DNA of 64,000 nucleotides from DATLZU01 sp035573855 (GCA_035573855.1 DATLZU010000057.1:17492-81491); one strand, 5' to 3'. Numbered from the stretch's first letter, positions 18,133 to 27,053 are shown. Notes: generated from the sequence alone by a model not told the origin. Translations and numbers: made by a program.

Positions 18133-18347
18133 GCCGTCCTCCTCCCGACGCTCATTGTATACCTCCAGCGTCCGTTGAACCAGCGCTCGAGACACTCTGC
18201 CCGATAAGGAATCCGCGTCCCGCCCGGCGCAAATTGGAGCGGCCACGGTCAAATTCCGACCTCGCCGGCGACGGCCGTGTCCAGATGATTCGGCCAAGCC
18301 TGCATTTTCAAATTCGCCGGCGTGGACCGCCTCTTGCAGGGTTCATC

Positions 18348-18899
18348 ATGCCCCCGCAACCACCTGCGAAAGGGCCGGCCGCCTTGATAAAACTACAAGG
18401 GGCAGCTTCCGACGCCCATCCAGGGAAAGCCCTCGTCCTCGACATCGAGCAAGAGATGATCTCCGTCCTGGACGACCAGGGCGAACCATTGCGCATCATT
18501 CCCTGGAGCCCGCTTATCCAGTGGCTCAGCTCGGCCCTGGCGGAGCGACACAAAACCCGTACTAGGCGGTACCCACGAACGTCTTTGGCCCTGCGAGTGA
18601 CGTATGCAGCGAAGGGGGGCCGATCGTTCGAGGGCATGACCTCCAGCATCGGCGGGGGTGGACTCTTCATCGAAACCGGGACCCCGCTGCCGGTAGGTAC
18701 GGCCTTGTCGGTGGCGTTCAGTCTGCCAGACCGTCCCTGGATCACCCTCACCGCCTCCGGCAAGGTCGCTTGGATCCGCCGGAAGCCGGAACGTCAAATC
18801 TTGCCGCCTGGCATGGGCATTCAGTTTACCGAGATTGCCCCGAGCACGCTGGACCGCCTTATTGGATTTATTGCGACACTCCTGCAAGCCCGTTGCTGA
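18348..18899 (+). CDS. PilZ-domain protein
   Basis: 183 residues. The C-terminal PilZ domain carries the cyclic-di-GMP binding motif: RRYPRTSLALRV (RxxxR) and SSIGGGGLFIET at the [D/N]xSxxG position (SSIGGG form). The first 70 residues are unrecognised. PilZ proteins change partner activity on binding c-di-GMP, often for motility, polysaccharide or secretion. A second PilZ gene is at 21903. The start is uncertain; the frame extends to 18234, but ATG 18348 gives the more usual protein. Confidence 0.8.
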   Translation: MPPQPPAKGPAALIKLQGAASDAHPGKALVLDIEQEMISVLDDQGEPLRIIPWSPLIQWLSSALAERHKTRTRRYPRTSLALRVTYAAKGGRSFEGMTSSIGGGGLFIETGTPLPVGTALSVAFSLPDRPWITLTASGKVAWIRRKPERQILPPGMGIQFTEIAPSTLDRLIGFIATLLQARC

Positions 18900-18909
18900 A
18901 GAAGAAAAG

Positions 18910-18958
18910 AAAGGGGTCGGGAGTCTTTTGTGACCACAAAAGACTCCCGACCCCTTTT
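18910..18958. repeat. REP palindrome pair
   Basis: AAGGGGTCGGGAGTCTTT and its complement with an 8-base loop, directly after the PilZ stop. It is well placed to act as a transcription end before the divergently regulated arsR promoter. Confidence 0.92.
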
Positions 18959-18973
18959 CCATCGGGGGGGGGA

Positions 18974-19001
18974 TTGACAAATCAATTTTTGTTGATATAG
19001 C
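18974..19001 (+). promoter_or_regulatory. arsR promoter with ArsR-type operator in the spacer
   Basis: TTGACA at 18974-18979 and TATAGC at 18996-19001, 16 bases apart. The inverted repeat ATCAA-N6-TTGAT (18981-18996) fills the spacer, where a bound repressor would block polymerase. The arsR ATG is at 19009, so the transcript would be leaderless or nearly so. The same half-sites recur before arsM. Confidence 0.75.
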
Positions 19002-19008
19002 TTTTGGC

Positions 19009-19335
19009 ATGTCCCAGACCTTGACGCAAGATGTGACGCGAGCCGCGCGGCTGTTCCATGCGCTGGCGGACGAGACGCGCCTGCAGATCGTGGAATTCCT
19101 CAGCCGCGGCGAGCAATGCGTCTGCGATTTGACCGACGCGCTGGAGACAGGACAGTCCCGGCTGTCGTTTCATCTAAAGATTCTCAAAGAGGCCGGCCTC
19201 ATCAGAGATCGCCGGGAAGGACGGTGGAACTACTACTCGCTGGCTCCGGAGGCGTTCGAAGAGGTGGCCAAGCTCGTTGGCGCGATGAAAGACGGCACGA
19301 AATTGTTTACGAAGCCTTCGCGTTGCTGCGGCTGA
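19009..19335 (+). CDS. arsR: ArsR-family metalloid-responsive repressor
   Basis: 108 residues, winged-helix repressor that leaves DNA when it binds As(III) or a similar metalloid. The fold is clear: ARLFHALADETRLQIVEFL, recognition helix SRLSFHLKILKEAGLI, wing RREGRWNYYSL. Cysteines are in CVCD and a C-terminal CCG, both possible thiolate ligands. It has no Shine-Dalgarno; the promoter puts the start of transcription just before the ATG. It heads the ars cluster and should control itself and arsM-acr3-arsC. Confidence 0.9.
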   Translation: MSQTLTQDVTRAARLFHALADETRLQIVEFLSRGEQCVCDLTDALETGQSRLSFHLKILKEAGLIRDRREGRWNYYSLAPEAFEEVAKLVGAMKDGTKLFTKPSRCCG

Positions 19336-19355
19336 TCTCTTTTTTTTCCGGATTC

Positions 19356-19371
19356 ATCAACAATTGTTGTT
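19356..19371 (+). promoter_or_regulatory. second ArsR-type operator, upstream of arsM
   Basis: ATCAA-N6-TTGTT, containing the perfect 12-bp palindrome CAACAATTGTTG (19358-19369). Arms and spacing match the operator in the arsR promoter. It lies in the 164-base gap between arsR and arsM, which suggests independent repression of the downstream operon. Confidence 0.6.
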
Positions 19372-19499
19372 GGGTGAAAGGGCTGACCTTTTGCCATCAA
19401 AGGTCGGAAGTCGAGGACTCTAGTGCCAGCCGCTTGCATCGGTGATGAGAAAACGAGAGCACGTAAGCGGATCAAGCAAAACTTGGTATGGAGGACGCC

Positions 19500-20333
19500 A
19501 TGAACCCTCAAGACATTCGAGAGACCGTCAAGACCAGGTACGCGCAAGCCGCCCTGCAGGTCATCGGATCGGGCCGCAGTTCCTGCTGCGGAACGACAGC
19601 CTCACCTGAAGCATGGGACTCCATCACCTCCAATCTGTACGAAGCGAGCGACAGGGCTCAGGTGCCGGAAGACGCCGTCGCCGCGTCATTGGGCTGCGGC
19701 AACCCGGTGGCGCTGGCGCAACTCCGCCCGGGTGACACGGTCCTGGATCTGGGTTCGGGCGGCGGCATCGATGTGCTGCTCTCCGCCAAACGGGTGGGTC
19801 AGACCGGGAAAGTTTACGGCCTGGACATGACCGATGAGATGCTCGCGCTGGCCCGCGAGAACCAGCGCAAGGCCGGCGCGGACAACGTGGAATTTCTCAA
19901 GGGGGAGATCGAGAACATCCCGCTTCCCGACGCGTCGGTGGACACCATCATTTCCAATTGCGTCATCAATCTCTCCGGCGACAAAACTCGCGTGCTGGCC
20001 GAGGCGTTCCGCGTGCTGAAGCCAGGCGGCCGGTTGGCGGTCTCCGACATCGTGGTCCGCCGGGCCGTCCCGACCGCGATCCGCCGGAGCGTGGAACTGT
20101 GGGCCGGCTGTGTAGCCGGCGCGCTGGAGGAATCCGAATACCGAGCCAGGCTGGAGCAGGCCGGTTTCGTCGCGGTCTCCGTCGAGCCGACCCGCGTGTA
20201 TCGAGCGGAGGACGCGAAACAGTTGCTCGACAGCTCCGGGCTCGACGCCGACGCGATCGCGCCGCACGTGGACGGAGCCTTCATGAGCGCCTTTATCCGG
20301 GCGACGAAACCGCCGATCGATGCAAAGGAGTGA
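19500..20333 (+). CDS. arsM: arsenite S-adenosylmethionine methyltransferase
   Basis: 277 residues. It methylates As(III) to methylated, partly volatile species using SAM. The SAM-binding motif is VLDLGSGGGIDVLLSAKRVG. The conserved thiols that bind arsenic are present: CC in SSCCGTT near residue 28, SNCVINLS in the middle and WAGCVAGAL further on. ATG 19500 has GGAGG five bases upstream; the ATG at 19488 lies before that site. It is followed after 4 bases by acr3. Confidence 0.92.
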   Translation: MNPQDIRETVKTRYAQAALQVIGSGRSSCCGTTASPEAWDSITSNLYEASDRAQVPEDAVAASLGCGNPVALAQLRPGDTVLDLGSGGGIDVLLSAKRVGQTGKVYGLDMTDEMLALARENQRKAGADNVEFLKGEIENIPLPDASVDTIISNCVINLSGDKTRVLAEAFRVLKPGGRLAVSDIVVRRAVPTAIRRSVELWAGCVAGALEESEYRARLEQAGFVAVSVEPTRVYRAEDAKQLLDSSGLDADAIAPHVDGAFMSAFIRATKPPIDAKE

Positions 20334-20337
20334 CCCG

Positions 20338-21435
20338 ATGGAATTTGCCGTTCCGGTCGCGCAACCGGTCGTCAAACGACTGAATCCCTTCGAACGCTAC
20401 CTGAGCCTGTGGGTCGGGCTCTGCATGGTTGCCGGCGTGCTGCTCGGCAAGAGTGCGCCGGCGCTGATCGACGGACTCAGGCGCTTGGAGTTCGGACGCG
20501 ACAGCCATGTCAACTTGCCGATCGCGCTGCTCATCTGGCTGATGATCATCCCGATGATGATGAAGGTCGACCTGGCCGCCGTGCGCAGCGTCGGCCGGAA
20601 GCCCCGCGGCCTGGCGGTGACGCTGTTCGTCAACTGGGTAGTCAAGCCCTTCTCGATGGCGCTCATCGCCTGGATTTTCTTTCGTCATGTTTTCGCGCCG
20701 TGGCTCACGCCGGCCGAGGCCGATCAGTATATCGCCGGCTGCATCATCCTAGCCGCGGCGCCGTGCACGGCGATGGTGTTCGTGTGGAGTTATCTCACGG
20801 ACGGCGATCCCGCGTACACGCTCGTGCAGGTGTCCGTAAACGACCTGATCATGTTGTTTCTGTTTGCGCCGATCGTCGGCCTGCTGGTCAGCGGTGCCTC
20901 GTCGCTCTCGGTTCCATTCGAAGTGTTGTTGTACTCCGTCGTCGCCTTCATCGTGATCCCGCTGGCGGCGGGCACGGCCCTGCGCACGTGGTTCGTCGCC
21001 CGGCGGGGCCGAGACTGGTTCGAGCAGATTCTCTTGCCCCGGTTCGCGCCGGTGACCATCCTAGCGTTGTTGGCGACCCTGATGTTGATTTTCGCCTTTC
21101 AGGCCGACAACATCACGGGCAAGTCGCTGCACGTCGCACTGATCGCCGTGCCCATCCTGCTGCAGGTCTATTTCAACGCCGCCCTGGCGTACGGCGCGAT
21201 GAAAGCGTTGAAGGTGGAACACGCCGTCGCGGCGCCTGGCGCCTTGATCGGCGCGAGCAATTTTTTCGAACTGGCCGTCGCTACAGCCATCGCGCTCTTC
21301 GGCCCGGGATCCGGAGCCGCACTAGCTACCGTCGTCGGCGTGTTGGTTGAAGTTCCCGTGATGTTGTCGGTATGCGCCGCCTGCAACCGTACGCGACACT
21401 GGTTCCCGCAGGAAGAAAGGGTAAAGAAGAGGTAA
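20338..21435 (+). CDS. acr3: ACR3-family arsenite efflux permease
   Basis: 365 residues with ten hydrophobic helices. ACR3 signatures: NLPIALLIWLMIIPMMMKVD, the thiol-containing helix AAAPCTAMVFVWSYL, and GASNFFELAVATAIALFG. It exports arsenite from the cytoplasm using the proton motive force. AAAGGAG precedes the ATG. It sits within the arsM-acr3-arsC operon. Confidence 0.95.
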   Translation: MEFAVPVAQPVVKRLNPFERYLSLWVGLCMVAGVLLGKSAPALIDGLRRLEFGRDSHVNLPIALLIWLMIIPMMMKVDLAAVRSVGRKPRGLAVTLFVNWVVKPFSMALIAWIFFRHVFAPWLTPAEADQYIAGCIILAAAPCTAMVFVWSYLTDGDPAYTLVQVSVNDLIMLFLFAPIVGLLVSGASSLSVPFEVLLYSVVAFIVIPLAAGTALRTWFVARRGRDWFEQILLPRFAPVTILALLATLMLIFAFQADNITGKSLHVALIAVPILLQVYFNAALAYGAMKALKVEHAVAAPGALIGASNFFELAVATAIALFGPGSGAALATVVGVLVEVPVMLSVCAACNRTRHWFPQEERVKKR

Positions 21436-21502
21436 GGGGTCGTGGGGAAAAGAGCGAGCGCGGGGATCAACGTGCAAGACGCCCCGAGAACATCATGAAA
21501 TT

Positions 21503-21952
21503 ATGAAAAAAAAGAAAGTCCTGTTTCTCTGCACCGGCAATTCCGCTCGGAGCCAGATGGCGGAAGGACTGCTGCGCCATCTGGCCGGCGACCGGTTCCT
21601 AGCAGCCAGCGCCGGCACCCATCCAGCCGGCCTCAATCCTTACGCGGTGGAAGCGATGCGCGAGATCGGGATCGACATCTCCCACCACGTGTCGGAACGG
21701 GTCGACACCTATCTCGGCGAACGTTTCGACCGGGTCATCACCGTCTGCGACCGGGCCAAGGAATCCTGTCCGGTGTTTCCCGGCGCGCCGAAGTTGCTCC
21801 ATTGGAGCTTTGAAGACCCGGCGGCCGCGACCGGGACGTTCGAGGAGCGCATGGCGGTGTTTCGGAAGGTACGCGATCAGATCGAGCGGCGGGTGCGGGA
21901 ATTCATCGAACAAGAGGCGATTGAAACGTCTCCTGTCCCAGGCGGCGGGTGA
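21503..21952 (+). CDS. arsC: arsenate reductase, thioredoxin-coupled LMW-phosphatase type
   Basis: 149 residues. The P-loop near the N-terminus reads FLCTGNSARSQMAEG (CX5R nucleophile loop). Further cysteines lie in ITVCDRAKESCPVFPG, as in the thioredoxin-linked ArsC branch, and HWSFEDPAA provides the general-acid aspartate. It reduces arsenate to arsenite for export by ACR3 or methylation by ArsM. Its last 50 bases overlap the convergent PilZ gene. Confidence 0.92.
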   Translation: MKKKKVLFLCTGNSARSQMAEGLLRHLAGDRFLAASAGTHPAGLNPYAVEAMREIGIDISHHVSERVDTYLGERFDRVITVCDRAKESCPVFPGAPKLLHWSFEDPAAATGTFEERMAVFRKVRDQIERRVREFIEQEAIETSPVPGGG

Positions 21953-22406
21953 CGATCCGCTGGAGCCGCTCCCGTGCCAGCGGATGTATATCCGTGAACA
22001 AGAGCCCGATGCGGTCGCCTTTCACCGACCGGATTTCCGCGCCGGCAATCTCCAGCGGCGGCTCGCCATCCAGCGTATGGATCCGGAGGCGGAGCTGCAT
22101 CCCCTTGGCCAGCGCTCCCTCGCTCCTCACCAGACAGCCCTGAATCGACAGGTTGACGATCATCCCCTCCCGATCGTTCTCCCCTTCGGCGGACACGGGC
22201 GCAAATGAAACGGGGTACTGAACCGGAAAACGTCGGTACTCCCGCCTCGGGTTGAAACTCGGTCCGGCCCGCGAAGCCAAAAAGCGGTTCCCGCACAACT
22301 GGCAGCGAAAGGGAGAAATCAGCAGGAAGGTAAGGAGAAGCTCATGGACAGCCCGGCGCGAAGCCTCGTGCACCCATCGGCTACCGCAGTGCGGGCACTT
22401 CAACAT
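21903..22406 (-). CDS. PilZ-domain protein with N-terminal zinc ribbon
   Basis: 167 residues. A zinc ribbon at the N-terminus (KCPHCGSRW … CQLCGNRF) is followed by a hydrophobic patch (ELLLTFLLISPF) and a PilZ domain (RREYRRFPVQYPVSF, NLSIQGCLV). The PilZ [D/N]xSxxG motif is present (NLSIQG), so c-di-GMP binding is plausible. ATG 22406 has GAGG upstream. It converges on arsC with a 50-base overlap, which is unusual and could give antisense effects on the arsC 3' end. Confidence 0.82.
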   Translation of the reverse strand: MLKCPHCGSRWVHEASRRAVHELLLTFLLISPFRCQLCGNRFLASRAGPSFNPRREYRRFPVQYPVSFAPVSAEGENDREGMIVNLSIQGCLVRSEGALAKGMQLRLRIHTLDGEPPLEIAGAEIRSVKGDRIGLLFTDIHPLARERLQRIVTRRLGQETFQSPLVR

Positions 22407-23033
22407 CACGTGACCTCGCCGAGCGTCAACCGTCCACCAACGGCGGCATGCCCCGGTTCCGCCGGGTCTCTACACGGATTCATCATACCGGCCCGCCATG
22501 GAAAAGCAAACCCGAGCAGAATTGTTGGCACCAAGGCCTCACCCCATCCCCATGGCTTTCCGAACAAGCCGATGGAGAGACTTTCAGGGACGCTGGGAGC
22601 CGCAATGCGGCACCAGGTGTCCCATGCCGCAACGCAGCGCAGGGCCATCGATGCGCCATTCGCTTGGGGACCATCTGCGCCAGTCGTCCATTGGCCCAAT
22701 GGACCATTCAAGCTATTGATAATAAAAGACTTTTAGAACAAGAATCTCCCCCCAATTTTGTGTTAGGCTAAAGCCTCCGGTCTGGCCGGACCTCGGTGTT
22801 TGGAAACCTGGCGACTTCAAATGGTCAGCAGCGAGCGGCAGATAGCCTGAGTGAGCCGCTCTCCTGTGAGCTCACCGTTCCGAGTTGGTGGCTTCGTCTT
22901 GACAGTTCCTTGACTTGGACTGAACGGGAGCCTCAGGGCAGGTTTTCCAACTGAGGCCTTTGAAGACCAGGAGAGAGCTCGATCTCGATCTTTCTTTTCT
23001 TTTTTTATTGCGAATGGTTGGAGTCAAGAGACC
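22407..23033. other. 627-base stretch without a supportable gene
   Basis: Several short overlapping frames exist on both strands, but none shows a ribosome site with conserved-looking protein. No repeat of the families seen elsewhere was found. It may contain the promoter of the small metallopeptidase gene and remnants of decayed genes. Confidence 0.5.
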
Positions 23034-23282
23034 ATGTTGCGCATACCGACCCGTGTGGTCCTTCCGTTCGGGTACCGCATCACGGTCCGACAGGTGCCGG
23101 ATTCGGAGATGGACCGTCGCGATCCGAACGCGGACGGACTGTGGGATAACGAAACCAGGACTATTTATATTCGGAAACGTCTGCCTGTCACGCGACGTCG
23201 CTATATTCTTGCTCACGAACTCGGTCACGCCTGGCTCGATTGGCAGCACCGCTATCTGGACAACGGAAAAGCAAGAACTTAG
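23034..23282 (+). CDS. small HExxH metallopeptidase-like protein (82 aa)
   Basis: Short protein ending in a zinc-protease motif: RRYILAHELGHAWLDWQHRY, with the HELGH signature of the ImmA/IrrE and SprT-like groups. The N-terminal part forms a small beta region (VVLPFGYRITVRQVPDSEMD). It is shorter than typical members and lacks a clear third zinc ligand beyond the motif, so it could be a minimal protease, a binding protein or a truncated copy. No helix-turn-helix partner is adjacent. Confidence 0.65.
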   Translation: MLRIPTRVVLPFGYRITVRQVPDSEMDRRDPNADGLWDNETRTIYIRKRLPVTRRRYILAHELGHAWLDWQHRYLDNGKART

Positions 23283-23357
23283 CGAAGGGTGAACCACCGG
23301 AGGCGGAGAGCCGGTCGCAAAGAGCCGTGAGCAGCCGGCGGAGAGCGGATGGCCAGG

Positions 23358-24023
23358 TTAGGCGACTCCCGGGCTTGGTTCGGAACTGGGGGCGGGGCTC
23401 TGCGCGAGGGCGCGAAGGACTTCGTCATCATCCACCTGGCTGAAATCCAGGTAGTGTTGCCCGACCGCGTGAAAGGGCTCGGGCATGGCCAAGACGACCA
23501 ATTCATCCACTAGACGGCTGATTCGCCCCAACGAATCCTGAGGACCGACGGGAATGGCGGCGATCAGTCGCCCCGCCCGAGCCGCCTTGATGGCGGCGGC
23601 GGCCGCAGAGAACGTCGCGCCGGTGGCAATCCCGTCGTCCACCAAGATCACGGCCCGGCCCTCCAACGAGGGAAGCGGCCGGCCTTTTCGATACAACGCC
23701 TGCTGCCGCGCGATCTCACCGCGCTGAGAGGCGATCAGCGCCTCCAGTTCGCGATCGGACAGCGGAAATTCGGCCAGCGCCTCGTCGTTCATGAAGACGG
23801 AGCCGGTTTCCGACACCGCGCCAAGGGCATACTCGGGGCACCCGGGCGCCCCGAGCTTGCGGACAATGATCACATCGAGGGGAAGCCGGAGGCGCTGGGC
23901 GATCACCGCGCCGACCACAACGCCTCCGCGAGGCAGCGCCAGCACCAGTCCACTGGGATCCTCCCGATACAAATCCAGGCGGTCCGCCAAGAGCCGGCCC
24001 GCTTCTTCGCGGTTCCGAAGCAT
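23358..24023 (-). CDS. phosphoribosyltransferase-family protein
   Basis: 221 residues with the type I PRTase fold. The PRPP-binding motif is VILVDDGIATGAT, preceded by LALPRGGVVVGAVIA and VIIVRKLGAPG. Such stand-alone proteins are of unknown substrate; many are linked with hydrolases or erythromycin-esterase-type genes. ATG 24023 has GGGAG at 6 bases. The frame runs to a GTG at 24056 that overlaps the EVE gene by 8 bases, so the two are probably co-transcribed. Confidence 0.85.
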   Translation of the reverse strand: MLRNREEAGRLLADRLDLYREDPSGLVLALPRGGVVVGAVIAQRLRLPLDVIIVRKLGAPGCPEYALGAVSETGSVFMNDEALAEFPLSDRELEALIASQRGEIARQQALYRKGRPLPSLEGRAVILVDDGIATGATFSAAAAAIKAARAGRLIAAIPVGPQDSLGRISRLVDELVVLAMPEPFHAVGQHYLDFSQVDDDEVLRALAQSPAPSSEPSPGVA

Positions 24024-24048
24024 CGGAACTCCCACGTCAACCGACGAC

Positions 24049-24522
24049 TTAGCCACCGGCCAGCTTCAGAATGATCGCCCATTCCGAAGGCCGGACCGGC
24101 TGGACGGACAGCCGGGAGCCCTTCCGCAGCAACTCCATGCCCCTCAAGCCCGGCTGCCGGCGCAGGAGATCAAGCGGAAGGGGCGCCGGGAACTTCCGGA
24201 CGAAGCGGATGTCCACCATGTCCCACCGGGGCTTGGCCGGATCACTCGCCGGATCGTAATGCTTGTCCGTCTTGTCGAACTGTGTGGGATCGGGATAGGC
24301 GGTACGGACGACTTCGGCGATCCCCACGATCGCCGGCGGATCGGCGTTGCTGTGATAGAACAGCACCTGGTCCCCGATCTTCATGGCCCGCATGTAGTTG
24401 CGCGCCTGATAGTTGCGGACTCCGTCCCAGCAGGTGGTTTGCCGAGGCGCGTTCCGCAGATCGTCAATGGAAAAGACCTTCGGCTCCGATTTCATGAGCC
24501 AATACCGTTTTGTCTCCGGCAT
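24049..24522 (-). CDS. EVE-domain protein
   Basis: 157 residues covering the complete EVE (PUA-like) fold: YWLMKSEPKVFSIDDL, WDGVRNYQARNYMRAMKIGD, VLFYHSN and GIAEVV. EVE domains bind modified bases in DNA or RNA. AAGGAGAAT precedes the ATG. It is first of a two-gene unit with the phosphoribosyltransferase. No restriction or modification genes are adjacent. Confidence 0.92.
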   Translation of the reverse strand: MPETKRYWLMKSEPKVFSIDDLRNAPRQTTCWDGVRNYQARNYMRAMKIGDQVLFYHSNADPPAIVGIAEVVRTAYPDPTQFDKTDKHYDPASDPAKPRWDMVDIRFVRKFPAPLPLDLLRRQPGLRGMELLRKGSRLSVQPVRPSEWAIILKLAGG

Positions 24523-24674
24523 AGGATTCTCCTTGCCCGCGCAAGGTGTTGTTCCTCTGGCGTTCTGCGCTCAGTCCGGGTACCTTCTCGTTCAGAAATG
24601 CTCACCTCCTTCCCCTTCCTGCTCCCCCATTACAACTAAGGAGGGGAAAGGGATAATCTTAACGAGGAGCCGCG

Positions 24675-25487
24675 ATGGAACTATCACCCTTGTGGTTCGG
24701 TCTGTACAAACTGGTCAAATACGCCGTGTACCCGCTGTCGTGGGTCGCCCTGCTGCTGGGGCTTACGGCCGTCCTCGCCTTCCTACCGCCGTCACCGCTA
24801 CGCCACCGGTGGATCAGGCGGCTAGCCCTATCGGCATTCCTGGCGCTGTGGTTGCTCAGCATGCCAATCACTGCGAACCTCTTGTTGGGCACGCTGGAAG
24901 CCTGGTCCCCGCCACCCGAGCCGGCGGCCCTGCCGCGTTTTGATGCGATCGTCGTATTGGCCGGCGGCGTCCGAGCCAAAGGCACGCTGCGGCCCGCGCA
25001 CGAGTTGGTCGATCTGACCAGGCAGCGGACCGCCTGCGGCGCGGACCTCTTCTTACAGGGTCTCGCGCCCAAGCTGCTCCTCTCCGGAGGCGATGCGGCG
25101 ATTTTCGGCCACGGCCCGAAGGAAGCCTCGGAAATGAAACGCTGGGCCGAGCGCCTCGGCGTGCCGGAAACCGCCATCCTGCTCGAAGAGCGTTCGCGCA
25201 CCACGTATGAAAACGCGGTTTACGCGAAACAGATCCTCGGCGACGCGTCCGTGCTCCTAGTCACCTCCGCCAGTCACATCCCTCGCGCAACCGCCTTGTT
25301 CCGCAAGCAAGGCCTGCGCGTGACGCCGTACCCGTGCGGGTACAGGGTGCGACACCGGCCGGCGGACGGATGGGACGAACTGACCGTGTTTGACTTCATC
25401 CCAGACGTCTGGTCGTTGGACAAAACCACAGACGCCGTCGTCGAGATAGCCGGCGTTGTGCTGTACCGGCTGGCCGGCAAACTCTAG
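24675..25487 (+). CDS. YdcF/ElyC-type DUF218 membrane protein
   Basis: 270 residues: two N-terminal membrane helices (YPLSWVALLLGLTAVLAF; LALSAFLALWLLSMP), then the DUF218 domain with FDAIVVLAGG, LLLSGGDA, EERSRTTYENAVYAK and LLVTSASHIPRA. The E. coli relatives (ElyC, SanA, YdcF) affect envelope biogenesis, with a role in peptidoglycan or lipid-carrier metabolism. GAGGAG lies five bases before the ATG. Confidence 0.88.
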   Translation: MELSPLWFGLYKLVKYAVYPLSWVALLLGLTAVLAFLPPSPLRHRWIRRLALSAFLALWLLSMPITANLLLGTLEAWSPPPEPAALPRFDAIVVLAGGVRAKGTLRPAHELVDLTRQRTACGADLFLQGLAPKLLLSGGDAAIFGHGPKEASEMKRWAERLGVPETAILLEERSRTTYENAVYAKQILGDASVLLVTSASHIPRATALFRKQGLRVTPYPCGYRVRHRPADGWDELTVFDFIPDVWSLDKTTDAVVEIAGVVLYRLAGKL

Positions 25488-25491
25488 CCGC

Positions 25492-26679
25492 TCACCCGCC
25501 GGTTCGTTGCGGCTCCGCCGCCAGCCGGTACACGCCCCCCCGGTGATCCACGACATACAACTCTCCCTGTTCGTCCTCACCGAAAGACGAAATGCTGAGG
25601 CCCGTCTGGAGCAGGACGCGCGCCTCGCCCGAGGCGGGTGCGGTCGCATCGAGCGCAAATAGTTCGCCGCTGCAATAATCGCCGTAGAGATACAGTCCCT
25701 GAAGCGCGGGCACGGCCCGGCCTCGATACACGTAACCGCCGGTAATCGAGCAGCGGCCGCGCTCATGTCCATACTCGGCGACCGGAAAGATCAGCCCCGC
25801 CGTCTGGCATCCGCGAGGGGGTGAATAGCAATGCGCGCCTTCCATGATGCGCCAGCCGTAGTTCCCGCCGCGCTGGATCATATCGACTTCCTCCCACTCA
25901 TATTGCCCCACATCCGCCGCCCACAGCATCCCCGTCCGCCGGTCGAACGAGAACCGCCAGGGGTTCCGCAGCCCATACGCAAAAATTTCCGGCCGCCCGC
26001 CGCCGGCGACAAACGGATTGTCCGGAGGAATCGCATAAGGGGTCCCGCGATCCACGTCGATCCGCAGAATTTTTCCGAGCAGCTCATCCCGGTTCTGACT
26101 CCGGTTCTGCGGATCGCCCGCCGACCCACCGTCGCCGAGCCCGATGTACAGCAACCCGTCCGGGCCGAAGGCCACCATGCCGCCGTTATGGTTAGGATAG
26201 GGCTGCGGCACGATCAGCAACACCCGCTCCTCAGTCCGCGAACGGGTCGGCCGGTCGGATCGCCGGTACTCGGCCACCACGGTTGCGCCATCCGGCCGTC
26301 GGGTGTAGTTCACGATATAGCGGCCGTTTCGGGCATAGTCCGGATGAAAGGCCACTCCGAGCAACCCGCGCTCGCCGCCGCTGAGTACCCGCTCCGAGAG
26401 ATCGAGAAACGGCGTCTTGAGCAACCCGCCGCGTTCGATAACCCGGATGCGGCCCGGCTGCTCCACGACGAACAAGAGACCGCTACCGTCGCCGGCATGG
26501 GTAAGATACAGCGGCTCTTGCAATCCGCTCGTGACGATCGGCACGAGCCGCAACGGCGGCACGGCGGCGGACGTCACGGCCCGGGCGGTCGCGCGCAACG
26601 GCGCGCGTTCGCCCGGGGAAAAGGCGAACGCGTTGGCACCGACAAGGAGAGTCACGGCCACGGCGATCCAACGCCTCAT
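25492..26679 (-). CDS. PQQ-dependent sugar dehydrogenase family protein (Gdh/HIP-like beta-propeller)
   Basis: 395 residues with a signal peptide (AVAVTLLVGANAFA) and the six-bladed propeller of soluble glucose/sorbosone dehydrogenases: EPLYLTHAGDGSGLLFVVEQPGRIRV, ERGLLGVAFHPDY, NHNGGMVAFGPDGLLYIGLGDGG, AYGLRNPWRFSFDR, and ITGGYVYRG. The catalytic histidine corresponds to the PNHNGG motif. The true substrate is unknown. ATG 26679 or a GTG at 26691 overlapping the preceding gene's stop could be the start. Confidence 0.85.
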   Translation of the reverse strand: MRRWIAVAVTLLVGANAFAFSPGERAPLRATARAVTSAAVPPLRLVPIVTSGLQEPLYLTHAGDGSGLLFVVEQPGRIRVIERGGLLKTPFLDLSERVLSGGERGLLGVAFHPDYARNGRYIVNYTRRPDGATVVAEYRRSDRPTRSRTEERVLLIVPQPYPNHNGGMVAFGPDGLLYIGLGDGGSAGDPQNRSQNRDELLGKILRIDVDRGTPYAIPPDNPFVAGGGRPEIFAYGLRNPWRFSFDRRTGMLWAADVGQYEWEEVDMIQRGGNYGWRIMEGAHCYSPPRGCQTAGLIFPVAEYGHERGRCSITGGYVYRGRAVPALQGLYLYGDYCSGELFALDATAPASGEARVLLQTGLSISSFGEDEQGELYVVDHRGGVYRLAAEPQRTGG

Positions 26680-26687
26680 CGGCTCGC

Positions 26688-27053
26688 TCACTCGACGCGC
26701 TGTTCGATGAATTCGATCAGAGCCCGGTACGTCAATTCCCGGATCCCGGCCTTGGAGAGCCCCTCCTGGCCGACATTCGACTCCAACCAGACGCGATCGG
26801 CCACCTGGGCCTGCGCTTCCTGACACAACGTCCACATGTCGTGCAAAAACCCTTCCGGCAACCCGACTTGCACGCCTTCCGACTCGATGCGGTCGTCCAG
26901 GATCGCCAGCAAGTCGGAAATGGCCTGGTCCGGACGGTAGGGCGCAGGCGCGAACCCGAAGGTCCGCTGCGCCTCCGTCTCCTGACGAGCTTGCTCGACC
27001 AGATCGCGCATATATTCCTTGAGCAACCCGATCATGTGGCCGGTGAGTTTCAT
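26688..27053 (-). CDS. hypothetical helical protein (121 aa)
   Basis: Fully helical protein with no recognised domain (MKLTGHMIGLLKEYMRDLVEQA … ELTYRALIEFIEQRVE). Its stop touches the propeller dehydrogenase gene, so they are probably co-transcribed. Nothing suggests a membrane or secreted location. Confidence 0.6.
   Translation of the reverse strand: MKLTGHMIGLLKEYMRDLVEQARQETEAQRTFGFAPAPYRPDQAISDLLAILDDRIESEGVQVGLPEGFLHDMWTLCQEAQAQVADRVWLESNVGQEGLSKAGIRELTYRALIEFIEQRVE

Noticed and set aside
22448..22771. Open frame of 107 aa in the gene-free stretch
   Set aside because: No ribosome site or recognisable pattern; overlapping frames on both strands have equal length.
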